From Candidatus Trichofilum aggregatum (GTDB lineage Bacteria; Chloroflexota; Anaerolineae; Promineifilales; Promineifilaceae): 64,000 bases of DNA. Below, piece after piece: positions 25,611-33,995 of this stretch. Made by a program: the position numbers and the translations under genes. The notes under the pieces were generated by a model, which saw only the letters and a program-made list of their open reading frames with translations, had not been told where the DNA came from and did not search any database. The stretch is from positions 62,001-126,000 of the forward strand of contig JADJUV010000173.1 of assembly GCA_016716885.1 (NCBI GenBank), written 5' to 3'. Numbering within the stretch: the first letter of the stretch is position 1; each line of letters opens with the position of its first letter.

Positions 25611-26556
25611 GGGGGATGGCCGTAGGGGGTGGGGGGTTGGTGGGGGTGGGTTGAAGGGTTGGGGGAAAGGTAGGTTGTGGGGTAAGCGTGGGCACAGTAC
25701 CACTGCCCGCAGTCGGGGTCATGGTAGCTACCACAGTGGACACTGGGGTACCGGTAGTCAGGATAGTTGTTGTGACCACATTGGTGGGGGTGGCGGAAGG
25801 TGTGGCCGTGCTTGTGGGGCTAGCCGTAGGGGTAACAGTGGGCGACAGTTCCTGGTTAGCGGCCGCACCGGTTGGAACGATGACCGGCGGTTGGGTTGTT
25901 TCGTCCGGGGCCAGAGTGAGGCTGTCACCCGTTGCTACATTGTGGGCTATATTCTGGAGATCATAAACAACTACCTGCCCTTCACTAACAGTTACTTGAG
26001 TATGACCCCCTTCATCTACGATGACCTGGTAGGTTGTGCCTTGTACAGCGATGCGCGCGGCCGCGGTGGTTATTTCAAAGCGCGAATCTGCCGAGGGCAG
26101 GGGTAACACCAGTTGTTCTGTTTGGCCGGTCTGCTGGCTAAAGGCGATACTGTGCCAACGTCCATTACGTCGGGCACTCAGTTCAGTTAGCTCCAGGGTG
26201 GTAGCGGCGCTCATCCGGGTGAGACTGCCATCGAAGTAGGTAATGCGCGCGGCCGCGGCCGCGGCCGTTCGCACTTTGTCACCTGCGTGCAGTACCAGAC
26301 CAGGGGTCGCCAGTTGCCAGGTTTCATCGGCTGTGGCCCATACATCCACCTGACCCGACACTTCGGTCAGGACGGCGGTACGGGGTTGTTCAGCCAGGCG
26401 CCACACCTGCCAATAGCCCAGCCCACCGATGAGCGTTAAGAGGAAAACCACCATTATAATCAGACGCGTGAGGGTAAGCCGCGGCCGCGTGGCCCTGGTA
26501 TTGTTATTAAATCCGGCCAGGTTAAAAGGTTGTTGAGTCAAAGGTTCATCAGCCAT
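25597..26556 (-). CDS. FecR-domain membrane protein with Pro/Thr-rich tail
   Basis: A 319-residue protein: a short cytoplasmic start, one span (LIIMVVFLLTLIGGLGYW, residues 30-50), a FecR-type domain (VSGQVDVWATADETWQLATP, GDKVRTAAAAAARITYFDGS, residues 65-200), then a Thr/Pro-rich region to the end. In other bacteria FecR domains sense and transmit signals to ECF sigma factors, but many stand-alone FecR proteins are envelope proteins of unknown role. No sigma-factor gene is adjacent. The present C-terminus (IPRRQR) looks artefactual because a D/N tail lies just out of frame. Two overlapping GCGGCCGC copies at 26249-26262 create a run of five Ala. Confidence 0.82.
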   Translation of the reverse strand: MADEPLTQQPFNLAGFNNNTRATRPRLTLTRLIIMVVFLLTLIGGLGYWQVWRLAEQPRTAVLTEVSGQVDVWATADETWQLATPGLVLHAGDKVRTAAAAAARITYFDGSLTRMSAATTLELTELSARRNGRWHSIAFSQQTGQTEQLVLPLPSADSRFEITTAAARIAVQGTTYQVIVDEGGHTQVTVSEGQVVVYDLQNIAHNVATGDSLTLAPDETTQPPVIVPTGAAANQELSPTVTPTASPTSTATPSATPTNVVTTTILTTGTPVSTVVATMTPTAGSGTVPTLTPQPTFPPTLQPTPTNPPPPTAIPRRQR

Positions 26557-26579
26557 AATATTTTCTCAGAAGTTGGTTA

Positions 26580-26642
26580 TGGGCGAGTGGCGAGTAGCGA
26601 GTGGCGAGTGGATACTCACTCAGCACTCAGCACTCAGCACAC
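26580..26642. repeat. Short tandem repeat (GGCGAGT and CACTCAG units)
   Basis: GGCGAGTGGCGAGTAGCGAG is followed by ACTCAGCACTCAGCACTCAG: two blocks of perfect or near-perfect heptamers in opposite sense, in the promoter region of the FecR gene. Confidence 0.75.
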
Positions 26643-26731
26643 TTTCGGCGGTTTCTTCTCACCATAAGTCGTGCCAGTCCCAACAAAAGTAACGCTTTAG
26701 GCTTTGAATGGTGATGAATGAATAATTGGAT

Positions 26732-27325
26732 TTAAAAATGGGTATCAACCTGGAGCGCGGCCGCGAGCCGCTCTTTATACTCACTGCGTGTAATCTCTAT
26801 CGTCCCAAAACGGCGCAAATGCTCCGTCATAAACTGCGTGTCCAACAAGGCAAAATTCCGCGGCCGCAGATGTTCCACCAGAGACACCAACGCCACCTTG
26901 CTGGCATTTGGTTCCAGGCTAAACATACTCTCCCCAGCAAACAACCCCCGCACCGACACCCCATACAACCCACCCACCAACTTCCCCTCGCGCCATGCCT
27001 CAACACTATGAGCAAACCCTTGCTTGTGGAGCCAGGTATACCCCCGCACAATCGTCGGTGTGATCCACACCCCTTCCCCCTTATGCGTATCAGCACAAGC
27101 CCTGATCACCTGAGCAAAAGCAGTGTCATACCGTATTTCGTAAATTCCCTTTTTAATAATCCGCTGCAAAGACCGGGGCACATGAAATGTATCGAGAGGA
27201 ATAATGGCTCGTGGATTGGGGTCATACCAGAAAATAGTTCCCGGAGCATGATTGCGATCCTCAAACCCCATGGGGAAAATGCCCTGGCAATAAGCGCTAA
27301 GTAATATGTCCGGTGTAAGTTCCAT
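26732..27325 (-). CDS. aat: Leucyl/phenylalanyl-tRNA--protein transferase
   Basis: A 197-residue enzyme that adds Leu or Phe from aminoacyl-tRNA to proteins with N-terminal Arg or Lys, marking them for ClpS/ClpAP in the N-degron pathway. The family pattern is complete: YCQGIFPMG near residue 12, FWYDPNPRAIIPL near residue 33, EGVWITPTIVRGYTWLH near residue 85, then HSVEAWREGKLVGGLYGVSV, FAGESMFS and ALLDTQFMTEHLRRFG. Length is slightly short against the E. coli enzyme (234), as in many non-proteobacteria. It is monocistronic. Confidence 0.95.
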   Translation of the reverse strand: MELTPDILLSAYCQGIFPMGFEDRNHAPGTIFWYDPNPRAIIPLDTFHVPRSLQRIIKKGIYEIRYDTAFAQVIRACADTHKGEGVWITPTIVRGYTWLHKQGFAHSVEAWREGKLVGGLYGVSVRGLFAGESMFSLEPNASKVALVSLVEHLRPRNFALLDTQFMTEHLRRFGTIEITRSEYKERLAAALQVDTHF

Positions 27326-27360
27326 TGGTGGCTTAAGAATTTATTGATGTTCAGATAATC

Positions 27361-27425
27361 AGGGGGCAGGGGGATGGGTCCTCAGACTAAATTTACCCAA
27401 GAGTTTGGTAAAGTTGTACCAGGGG
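27361..27425. repeat. Repeat family D, copy 3 (diverged)
   Basis: GGGGGATGGGTCCTCAGACT followed by AAATTTACCCAAGAGTTTGG and TAAAGTTGTACC aligns with 36822-36876. The spacer 27326-27651 otherwise holds only a doubtful 62-codon minus-strand frame. Confidence 0.6.
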
Positions 27426-27651
27426 GGAAAGATCAACCAAAATCACCCCTTGCCCGCCCAGAAAACCATTATACCTTGTCCTCAAGAAGTCATCCTCTAA
27501 CAGATAGGCGGCATCAGAGCGACGGTCTATCGGGTTTCCCCGCTCCATACAGGCCAAAATACGTTGCCCGATGATGAGCAACGTTTGTGGCGGTTTTCTT
27601 AATTTGTTCAGCCTGATTCAGGGGATTTGTACGGCAAAGAGGGGAAGCCAT

Positions 27652-28335
27652 TCAGTCGGCCATGGCATAAAAACCTACTGATGATTGAGACTGCATCTGA
27701 TAGACGTTGGCTGCCTCCTGACGATTACTCGCTTCTAATTTCTTCAAAATGTTGTGAACATGGTTTTTGACGGTACCACACTCAATAAACAGCCGGGTGG
27801 CAATTTCTTGATTGGTACACCCCATACTAATTAAATCTAGAATTTCCAGCTCCCGAGCCGTAAGTTGATCCAATTGGCCTACCTTTGTCTCAGTTAATGA
27901 AACCAGAGAACGCAACGTGGCTAATTGGGTCAGGCGTTCCATCATCAAAGCCGCCATCGTAGGAGAAACCAGCGCCTTTTCTTCTTGTACCGCTTCCAGC
28001 TTATTGACTATCTCATCTACGGATTCCTGGCGTAGGATGTAACTAACGGCCCCCGCTTCGACATAACGAAGAATGGCTTCTGGCTCATCACTCACACCAG
28101 TAATAATTACTTTTATCTCTGGGTGATCAAGGCGCATTCCTTCCAACAATTCCAGGGCAGAGTTATCTTCCAGTTCCGTACCCAACAAAACTACCTCTGC
28201 ATGGCGCAATAAAAACCAGAATTCTTCAGAAGTCGTGGCACAACCAACAATAAAGATGTCGGTTTTTTCTTTGAGGATAGCGCTTAAGGAATCACAAAGA
28301 AAACGATTGTTATCGGCAATGAGTACGCGGATCAT
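27652..28335 (-). CDS. NarL/LuxR-type response regulator with degenerate receiver
   Basis: A 227-residue regulator: receiver domain 1-120, LuxR/GerE helix-turn-helix at about 155-212 (LTARELEILDLISMGCTNQE, then GTVKNHVHNILKKL). The receiver is atypical. The acidic pair is DN rather than DD (IADNNRFL), and the phospho-acceptor position reads VVLLGTELED, with Gly in place of Asp. The conserved Lys is Arg (SYILRQ). Activation by phosphorylation is therefore unlikely; such pseudo-receivers usually act through ligand binding or constitutive dimerisation. No kinase gene is adjacent. The 398-bp divergent gap to the CsbD gene is AT-rich and probably holds promoters for both. Confidence 0.88.
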   Translation of the reverse strand: MIRVLIADNNRFLCDSLSAILKEKTDIFIVGCATTSEEFWFLLRHAEVVLLGTELEDNSALELLEGMRLDHPEIKVIITGVSDEPEAILRYVEAGAVSYILRQESVDEIVNKLEAVQEEKALVSPTMAALMMERLTQLATLRSLVSLTETKVGQLDQLTARELEILDLISMGCTNQEIATRLFIECGTVKNHVHNILKKLEASNRQEAANVYQMQSQSSVGFYAMAD

Positions 28336-28733
28336 TATTTACTCCTTAGTTTGTTTACTGGTAACGATTCGGCCAGCAAAGTTGTATGGCACCTGAAAAG
28401 TTACTCTGAGTGAATAGGTGATCATCATCAGCTATCGGGAAGTCAGGGGTGCTATATACTATTATTAAAATAAAAGTGAAGAAGATAAATAGGGGTAAAC
28501 CCTACTCCGGTTGCAATTTAAAATGTATCTGGATGTATATCAACGCCTATGCCACGATATATATACCCCGGTAAAGGGCTGACTTAGAATAACAATGTGA
28601 CTAGAGTGTCAGGCAACAGTTGCGGATTTAGTAACTATTGCCTCTATTTGAATCCCCTCTAGTTAACCGATAAGTAACAGCCCTTGTCCTTAGTTAGATG
28701 GGCTGTAGCTTCTTTACTACGGAGGTAAAGACA
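28336..28733. other. AT-rich divergent spacer between the response regulator and CsbD genes
   Basis: About 400 bases with no gene, no GCGGCCGC site and none of the repeat families. The position implies divergent promoters; I could not pick a convincing -35/-10 pair. GGAGG at 28721-28725 is the ribosome site for the CsbD gene. Confidence 0.4.
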
Positions 28734-28946
28734 ATGAATGAAGACACTTTGAAAGGCCAATGGAAACAACTCAAAGGCGAAATCCGCAATCAGTGGGGCA
28801 AACTTACTGATGATGAAGTGGATCAGGTGAATGGTGAATTTGAGAAATTAGTGGGTCGCATTCAGGAACGCTATGGCCGTACTCGCGAAGAAGCCCGAAG
28901 TGAAGTTGAAGAGTATATGCAACGTCACTCCATGCGGACTTACTAA
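28734..28946 (+). CDS. CsbD family stress-response protein
   Basis: A 70-residue hydrophilic protein: MNEDTLKGQWKQLKGEIRN, WGKLTDDEVDQVNG, KLVGRIQERYGRTREEA. This is the CsbD pattern (KGxxKQxKGxxxxxWGKLTDDxxxxxxG). In Bacillus csbD is a general-stress (sigma B) gene; the molecular role is unknown. The start at 28734 has GGAGG 8 bases upstream. The gene is monocistronic, with a strong terminator 77 bases after its stop. Confidence 0.93.
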   Translation: MNEDTLKGQWKQLKGEIRNQWGKLTDDEVDQVNGEFEKLVGRIQERYGRTREEARSEVEEYMQRHSMRTY

Positions 28947-29022
28947 TTCTACAAGCGAAGCCCCCCAGTTTAGGTAGTTAACTGACGACTAGCTAACCGT
29001 TAAAATGGGTGGGGTCTGTTTG

Positions 29023-29059
29023 AAAAAATCGGCTTGCTTAATGCAAGCCGATTTTTTTT
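29023..29059 (+). terminator. Rho-independent terminator after the CsbD gene
   Basis: AAAAATCGGCTTGC and GCAAGCCGATTTTT form a 14-bp stem around TTAAT, with eight T residues in the right arm and tail. Confidence 0.9.
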
Positions 29060-29202
29060 GTTTGGGGTATAAAGACAGGTGTAGGTAAAGTTGTTAGCGT
29101 GTGGGGCGCTAGAGGGAGGGAACTCTGGGAACTCTCAACTTGTTACCTGATGCTGCCTGCAAGTTGACACTTGCCACTTGCCACTTATTTTAGGAGCTTC
29201 TT

Positions 29203-30795
29203 ATGCGACGATGGAATGGTTGGGGGGATGAGAATACCCACTTTCATGTACCGGCCGCGGCCTGGCCGTGGCTTGAAGAACGCGTTGGCGCGGCCGCACC
29301 ACAACCCGACACCCCCTTCCTGGCCTTCACTCACACCATTCCCCCTTCCCCCCTACCACAGCACCCCCTTATTACCACCGATGCCAAAGAGCGGTTATTC
29401 CATGCGCGGGGCCAATCATTACCCGACTGGGTGGCGTTGCGCCGCGGCCGCATTGCCCGTTTTCCTGATGGTGTGGCCTACCCAGGTAATGAAGACGACC
29501 TTATCGCTCTTATTGGCTACGCGAAAAACAGTGGCGTTAGCCTGATTCCTTATGGCGGTGGAACCAGCGTCGTGGGCGGCATCAATCCGGAAAGGGACGG
29601 CCCGCCCGTGCTGACCGTTAACCTGTCTCGTCTTAACCAACTGCACAGCCTAAACGAGCAAAACCGGTTGGCGACCTTTGGGGCAGGCATCACAGGCCCG
29701 GCCTTGGAAGCAGCCCTCAACCCACGGGGTTACACCCTGGGCCATTTCCCGCAATCGTTTGAACTTTCTACCTTAGGCGGTTGGGTAGCCGCCCGGTCAA
29801 GTGGGCAACAATCGCTCCATTATGGCCGCATTGAGGACACATTTGCTGGCGGCCGCGTCATCACCCCAGCGGGCGTCCTCGACATGCTCCCCCACCCCGC
29901 CAGTGCCGCCGGGCCAGATTTGCGCCAGTTGGTGCTGGGGTCCGAGGGGCGTATAGGGTTTATCAGCCAGGCCACCGTGCGCATCACCCCCTTGCCCGAA
30001 GAAGAAACCTTCCACGGCATCTTTTTCCCCACCTGGGAACAAGGGGTCGCCGCTGTCAAGTCCATCGCCCAGGCCCAAATTCCCCTTTCGATGATGCGGC
30101 TGAGTAATCCGCAGGAAACGGAAGCCAATCTGGTGCTGGCGGGTAAGGCCGGGCAGGTCGCCTGGTTACACCGGGGGTTGGGTTGGCTGGGACAGAGGCC
30201 GGGTAAGAACTGTTTATTGTTGATGGGGGTGACGGGCGACGCGGCCGCGAACCGTCTCTCTCGCCGCGAAGCCCACCACCTGGCCCTACATCACGGGGGG
30301 GTCAATCTGGGGCAGTTTATCGGCCGTTCCTGGCAGAAAAACCGGTTTATCACCCCATACTTGCGCAACAATTTGTGGGAGCGGGGCATTGCCGTAGACA
30401 CCCTGGAGACGGTGATCAGTTGGGACAAGGTGCTGCCAGCGGCTGAGGCGATTATGGGGGCGATACGGGATGCGAGTGCGGCCGCGAATGAAAAAGTGCT
30501 CGTCCTGGCTCATCTCTCCCATGTCTACCCCAGCGGCACCAGCCTCTACATCACCTACCTCTTCCGCGTCCTGCCCGACCCGGATCAGCAATTAGCCCAG
30601 TGGTGGCAGATGAAACAAGCCGCCAGTGAAACCCTCATCCGCTTTGGCGGCACGATTAGCCACCAACACGGCGTGGGCGTAGACCATGCCCCCTTCCTCA
30701 AGGCCGAAAAAGGCCAACTCGGCCTCGACCTGCTGGCCCAAACCTTCCGCCATTGTGATCCTGATGGGTTAATGAATCCGGGGAAATTGGTGTAG
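29203..30795 (+). CDS. FAD-binding oxidase, alkyldihydroxyacetonephosphate synthase-like
   Basis: A 530-residue flavoprotein of the vanillyl-alcohol-oxidase/GlcD superfamily. It starts MRRWNGWGDEN, like AGPS proteins (RWWGWG). The FAD pyrophosphate loop is YGGGTSVVGG near residue 125, then FELSTLGGWVAARSSGQQS and YGRIEDTFAGGRVITPAG. The C-terminal cap ends in SHQHGVGVDHAPFL, the AGPS-type His-rich active-site segment, and DPDGLMNPGKL. AGPS makes the ether bond of plasmalogen-type lipids from acyl-DHAP and a fatty alcohol; whether this homologue does so is unproven. The spacer in front contains the GGAACTCT tandem repeat (29118-29190). Five GCGGCCGC sites lie in the gene. Confidence 0.85.
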   Translation: MRRWNGWGDENTHFHVPAAAWPWLEERVGAAAPQPDTPFLAFTHTIPPSPLPQHPLITTDAKERLFHARGQSLPDWVALRRGRIARFPDGVAYPGNEDDLIALIGYAKNSGVSLIPYGGGTSVVGGINPERDGPPVLTVNLSRLNQLHSLNEQNRLATFGAGITGPALEAALNPRGYTLGHFPQSFELSTLGGWVAARSSGQQSLHYGRIEDTFAGGRVITPAGVLDMLPHPASAAGPDLRQLVLGSEGRIGFISQATVRITPLPEEETFHGIFFPTWEQGVAAVKSIAQAQIPLSMMRLSNPQETEANLVLAGKAGQVAWLHRGLGWLGQRPGKNCLLLMGVTGDAAANRLSRREAHHLALHHGGVNLGQFIGRSWQKNRFITPYLRNNLWERGIAVDTLETVISWDKVLPAAEAIMGAIRDASAAANEKVLVLAHLSHVYPSGTSLYITYLFRVLPDPDQQLAQWWQMKQAASETLIRFGGTISHQHGVGVDHAPFLKAEKGQLGLDLLAQTFRHCDPDGLMNPGKLV

Positions 30796-30851
30796 GAGCC
30801 GCTGGCAATTGGCCGCTTGCCGCTGGCTGATTTGCTGACGGCTGAAGGCTT

Positions 30852-31817
30852 TTATGGCTGGAAGACGAAGAGGCGGCCGGAGTTGGCGGCCGCGGCCGCG
30901 ATAGTGGAGCCGCCTACCACGTAAATACGGCCCTCACCAGTAACGGCGGGAACCCCATGAAGCGGGATGGGCAACGCGGCCGCGTCCCCCCATTCTCCCC
31001 TCTCTACATCATACACCTCAACACTCGTCAACGCGGCCGCATCCCCTGACTGGAACACCTCACCGCCAAAAACATAGAGACGATTATTCTAGCACCGCGG
31101 CCGCGTGTCCCGCTCTCACTTCTTGTAATGATGGTCCCTCTGTCCAACTATCTGTCGCCGGATCATATATCTCCACCGAGGCCAACTCCCCCTCATACCG
31201 TCCCCCCAAGGCCCAAATTTGGCCGTTGAAGACCACCGCCGGAACGTGTTCCCGATTTTCCAACACCGGAGCCAGTTCCACCCATGTATCGCTGGCCGGA
31301 TCATACCGGAGCAAAGGGGTCTCTTGTCCAAAATTGCCTACCCCGCCCACCACATAAATCGCCTCGTCTAACACGACCGCCGCACCAGCGGTGCGTGGTT
31401 CGGGCAACGGGGCGATTTCGCGCCAGGTGTTGGTGGTGGGGTCGTAGGCCCAGGCGTTGGCGGTAGGGCCAAAAGATGGGGGCGGCGAACCGCCGAAGAA
31501 GTAGACCTGACCGCCATACGCGGCCGCCATGCCGTGATGACGGGCTTCGGGCAGGGGAGCCAGTTCGCGCCAGGTGTCGGTGGTGGGGTTGTACGCGGCC
31601 GCGCGGTCGGTTATCGTCACACTGCCCACACCACTGATAAACCCACCCACGGTGATAATTTCACCACCCAACCAGACAGCGGGCATTTCTGAGGTGGCAA
31701 AGAGGAGCGGAGCCAGTTCGGTCCAGGGTTCGGGGGTGGTGGTTGGGGGTTGGCTGGTGAAGGTGGGCGAGAGGGTGGCGGTGAGTGGGGGATCATTTTG
31801 GCGGCACGCGGCCGCGA
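30852..31817 (-). pseudogene. Kelch-repeat protein, frameshifted and lacking its start
   Basis: At least five Kelch units (about 48 residues each) are visible: YNPTTDTWRELAPLPEARHH, AYDPTTNTWREIAPLPEPRT, RYDPASDTWVELAPVLENRE, YDPATDSWTEGPSL and, in a second frame, YDVERGEWGDAAALPIPLHG. Each blade has the GG doublet (YVVGG, ALGG). The main frame stops at 31084-31086 (TAA). Removing the A at 31086 joins it to VLENRLYVFGGEVFQSGD and on to 30852. At the 5' end a lipobox-like FAAAC sits at about 31812, but a TGA directly before it removes any signal peptide. Two lesions therefore exist. Intact relatives are secreted or lipid-anchored beta-propellers. Confidence 0.75.
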
Positions 31818-32284
31818 ATCAGGGGTGGGGAACCGCATCAATCAAAACGAATATTTGTACAACGAGGCGAGAAATTCGGTTGTCCTCACCCCCGCTTTGC
31901 CTAATGAGTAAAGGGGGTAAGCCAAGAGGGCAAGGCAGATGAAAAGTTGGCTGCCCGTTGAACCCCCATGCCTTCGGCGACTTCGTTCCTGACTCACCCA
32001 CATATTCAGTTGAACGGTGGCAGTCCCGCCACGGAATGGACGCTTTAGCGGGAACAATCACCGGCTAAAGCCTCATCTCCTTTATGCCCGTCATTTTAAC
32101 GCAAAAACGTGGAGTTACAGTAACAACCCCTCACCTCTGCCGCTTAAAACCGTATGACCAATATCAATTGAATTTGCGCCGTTCTTCACTATTGAGATTT
32201 ATAGAGATGTGTCACTATTACGCCGTGTCTATCAACCCCTGTTTTAGTGCCTGCGTTTCCGTTCTCAGGCGAGAAAAAAGAACT
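31818..32284. other. Spacer without a gene, upstream of the LuxR-type regulator
   Basis: An open frame in phase with the regulator extends back to 32084 but has no ribosome site and an unlike composition (Arg- and Cys-rich), so it was not accepted as coding. No repeat family was seen. Confidence 0.4.
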
Positions 32285-32638
32285 ATGGATCATCTATTAT
32301 CAACTTTCAATCAATTTGGTACGAACGGTCACACCCGTAGCCATAACGGCAATAGCCATCATCATGCTCTGCCTCCCATTGATCTCCTGACTCAACGCGA
32401 GCAGGTGATCCTGGAACTTATCGCTTCGGGGATGTCACGCAAAGAGATTGCCACTTATCTCTATGTTTCCTTGAACACGGTGAAGACCCATACCCAGAAC
32501 CTCTACACCAAACTGAATGTTCACTCGCGCACGCAGGCGATTGCCCAGGCAAAGAAGTTGGGGCTGTTATCGCCCCATTTTGTGCCGACAAATGGGCACA
32601 ATCCCCTGTTGGCACGCCCCAGCCTGGTGTTCAAGTAG
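32285..32638 (+). CDS. Small LuxR/GerE-type transcription factor
   Basis: A 117-residue protein with a His/Asn-rich N-terminus (residues 10-35, HTRSHNGNSHHH) and one LuxR/GerE helix-turn-helix at about 38-98: LLTQREQVILELIASGMSRK, EIATYLYVSLNTVKTHTQNL, YTKLNVHSRTQAIA. It has no receiver or ligand-binding domain, so activity would be set by its own level or a partner. The start chosen is the ATG at 32285 before the conserved region; the ribosome site is weak. Target genes unknown. Confidence 0.82.
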   Translation: MDHLLSTFNQFGTNGHTRSHNGNSHHHALPPIDLLTQREQVILELIASGMSRKEIATYLYVSLNTVKTHTQNLYTKLNVHSRTQAIAQAKKLGLLSPHFVPTNGHNPLLARPSLVFK

Positions 32639-32796
32639 GGTGATTCTCCTGTGAGGCCTGGATGGAGAAGTGGGAGAGGGATGGGTACGCGGCCGCGAAA
32701 ATAACCCATACAACAATGGCCCGGGGCTTCCGCCCTTTATCCGTGCGCCCTTCCTACTTCGTGTCACCACTCCCCGGTAGACACCCCTGCCCCCAA

Positions 32797-32830
32797 TAAA
32801 AAAGACCGGCGATCAGTTGATCGTCGGTCT
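32797..32830 (-). terminator. Terminator of the TetR/ABC export operon
   Basis: On the minus strand AGACCGACGATCA pairs with TGATCGCCGGTCT (one G-U) across two bases and is followed by six T residues (plus-strand A-run at 32798-32803). It lies 230 bases after the last permease stop; family C and the TTTAGCGGGCT hairpin sit in between. Confidence 0.7.
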
Positions 32831-32847
32831 GTCACTACCATCACGGT

Positions 32848-32907
32848 CGAGGGCTGAGCTTGTCGAAGCCCGCTTATTACCTTCGACAAGCTCAGGCAAC
32901 GGGCTTG
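32848..32907. repeat. CTTCGACAAGCTCAG hairpin repeat (family C), copy 3
   Basis: GTCGAGGGCTGAGCTTGTCG...CTTCGACAAGCTCAGG...CGGGCTT, as at 25262 and 57610. Confidence 0.8.
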
Positions 32908-32920
32908 TCTAGGATGCTTC

Positions 32921-32978
32921 GTTTGTAGTGACCGCTTTAGCGGGCTGGTGTTAACCCGCTAAAGCGGTCACTACAAAC
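32921..32978. repeat. Long hairpin GTTTGTAGTGACCGCTTTAG...
   Basis: Arms of 26 bases match at 25 positions around a 6-base loop (GGTGTT). This is the core found in the array at 6115 and inside elements A2 and A3, here without the element ends. Confidence 0.8.
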
Positions 32979-33056
32979 AAAATCACTCTTTAGTTACCAT
33001 CCGTTGATGTAACCCCCTGAACGATTACCTTCAGAGATTGACCCAAACTTGCCCGA

Positions 33057-33785
33057 TTAACTCCGATTAACCACACTCTGGAAACGGCGCAACAACAGCG
33101 CAATCAGCCCAAAGTGAACCAGAAAACTGATCCCCACATACAGCAGGTAAATCGGGTTGTCCATTTCCCAGTATGCCTTCACCGGCCAATAAAACGGATA
33201 CACCACCCCGATGAGATATTGCCAGGGCAACGCCACAAAGTAGGCCGCAATGGGAATGATGTTCAACGTTCCAATTGCCTTGAGAAAACCAAACCCCTGC
33301 ACCTTATTTTCGGCAAACGTAGCATAAAGAATGGCAATCAGCGGGGCTATCGGTGAAGTAGATAACACCACCAACACCATCGGCCACGACAACGACACCA
33401 GTCCTGTCAGCGGCAAAGAAATCAATACCACCACAAAACTCAGGGCCATCGCGATTCCCATTCGGTACATAAGAAAACCTTGCATCGGCAATGGGGTTAC
33501 TTGTAAAGCCACCAGCGTGTTTTCGTCCTTTTCCTCAATCAGCAAAAACCCAAACACCGTGCCCAACAAGACCGGTGCGACCAACATCACCATATAACTG
33601 ACGATGAGCGGATAATAGGGGGTCAAATCCATCGTTGGGGCCAGCCATTCCGTCGCCAACGGCGTAATCCAACGCACGAGTAGCGCATCTATAATGGACA
33701 GGAGCGTCATCCCCACCAGGAACGTATCCCGCCGCACCAACCGCAGATCATGTAAACCAAGACTTTTAACGAGTGAGAGTTGCAT
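33057..33785 (-). CDS. ABC exporter permease (fluoroquinolone-export type), last gene of operon
   Basis: A 242-residue protein with six hydrophobic spans and short loops. It resembles the compact permeases of the Rv2686c/Rv2687c fluoroquinolone exporter: VKSLGLHDLRLVRRDTFLVG at the start, then GFLLIEEKDENTLVALQVTP, the conserved coupling loop, and SWPMVLVVLSTSPIAPLIAI. It should pair with the second permease upstream (33996-34700) and the ATPase at 34773. No GCGGCCGC site occurs in any of the three genes. The poly-G run lies 56 bases before its start. Confidence 0.82.
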   Translation of the reverse strand: MQLSLVKSLGLHDLRLVRRDTFLVGMTLLSIIDALLVRWITPLATEWLAPTMDLTPYYPLIVSYMVMLVAPVLLGTVFGFLLIEEKDENTLVALQVTPLPMQGFLMYRMGIAMALSFVVVLISLPLTGLVSLSWPMVLVVLSTSPIAPLIAILYATFAENKVQGFGFLKAIGTLNIIPIAAYFVALPWQYLIGVVYPFYWPVKAYWEMDNPIYLLYVGISFLVHFGLIALLLRRFQSVVNRS

Positions 33786-33840
33786 GACAACCTTCCTAAA
33801 AAGAAGTGTATTCGTCTATTGCTGTAGTGATCCTTACCTA

Positions 33841-33914
<74 letters not shown>

Positions 33915-33995
33915 GCTTGGGCCTCGTGAATCTCGGTAACCTCTTTTGCACCCGTAGACGGGTACTGATACACTGGTACACCAATATACCTTTAC

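Noticed and set aside
25501..26106. Plus-strand frame with Ser/Leu repeat (203 codons)
   Set aside because: Antisense to the FecR gene and created by the trinucleotide repeat; the D/N reading on the minus strand fits gene direction better.
27393..27581. 62-codon minus-strand frame between aat and the response regulator
   Set aside because: Its C-terminus lies in repeat family D; no RBS and no recognised motif, though a remnant gene cannot be excluded.
32084..32284. Longer N-terminus for the LuxR-type regulator
   Set aside because: Unlike composition, no ribosome site at its start; conserved sequence begins after the ATG at 32285.
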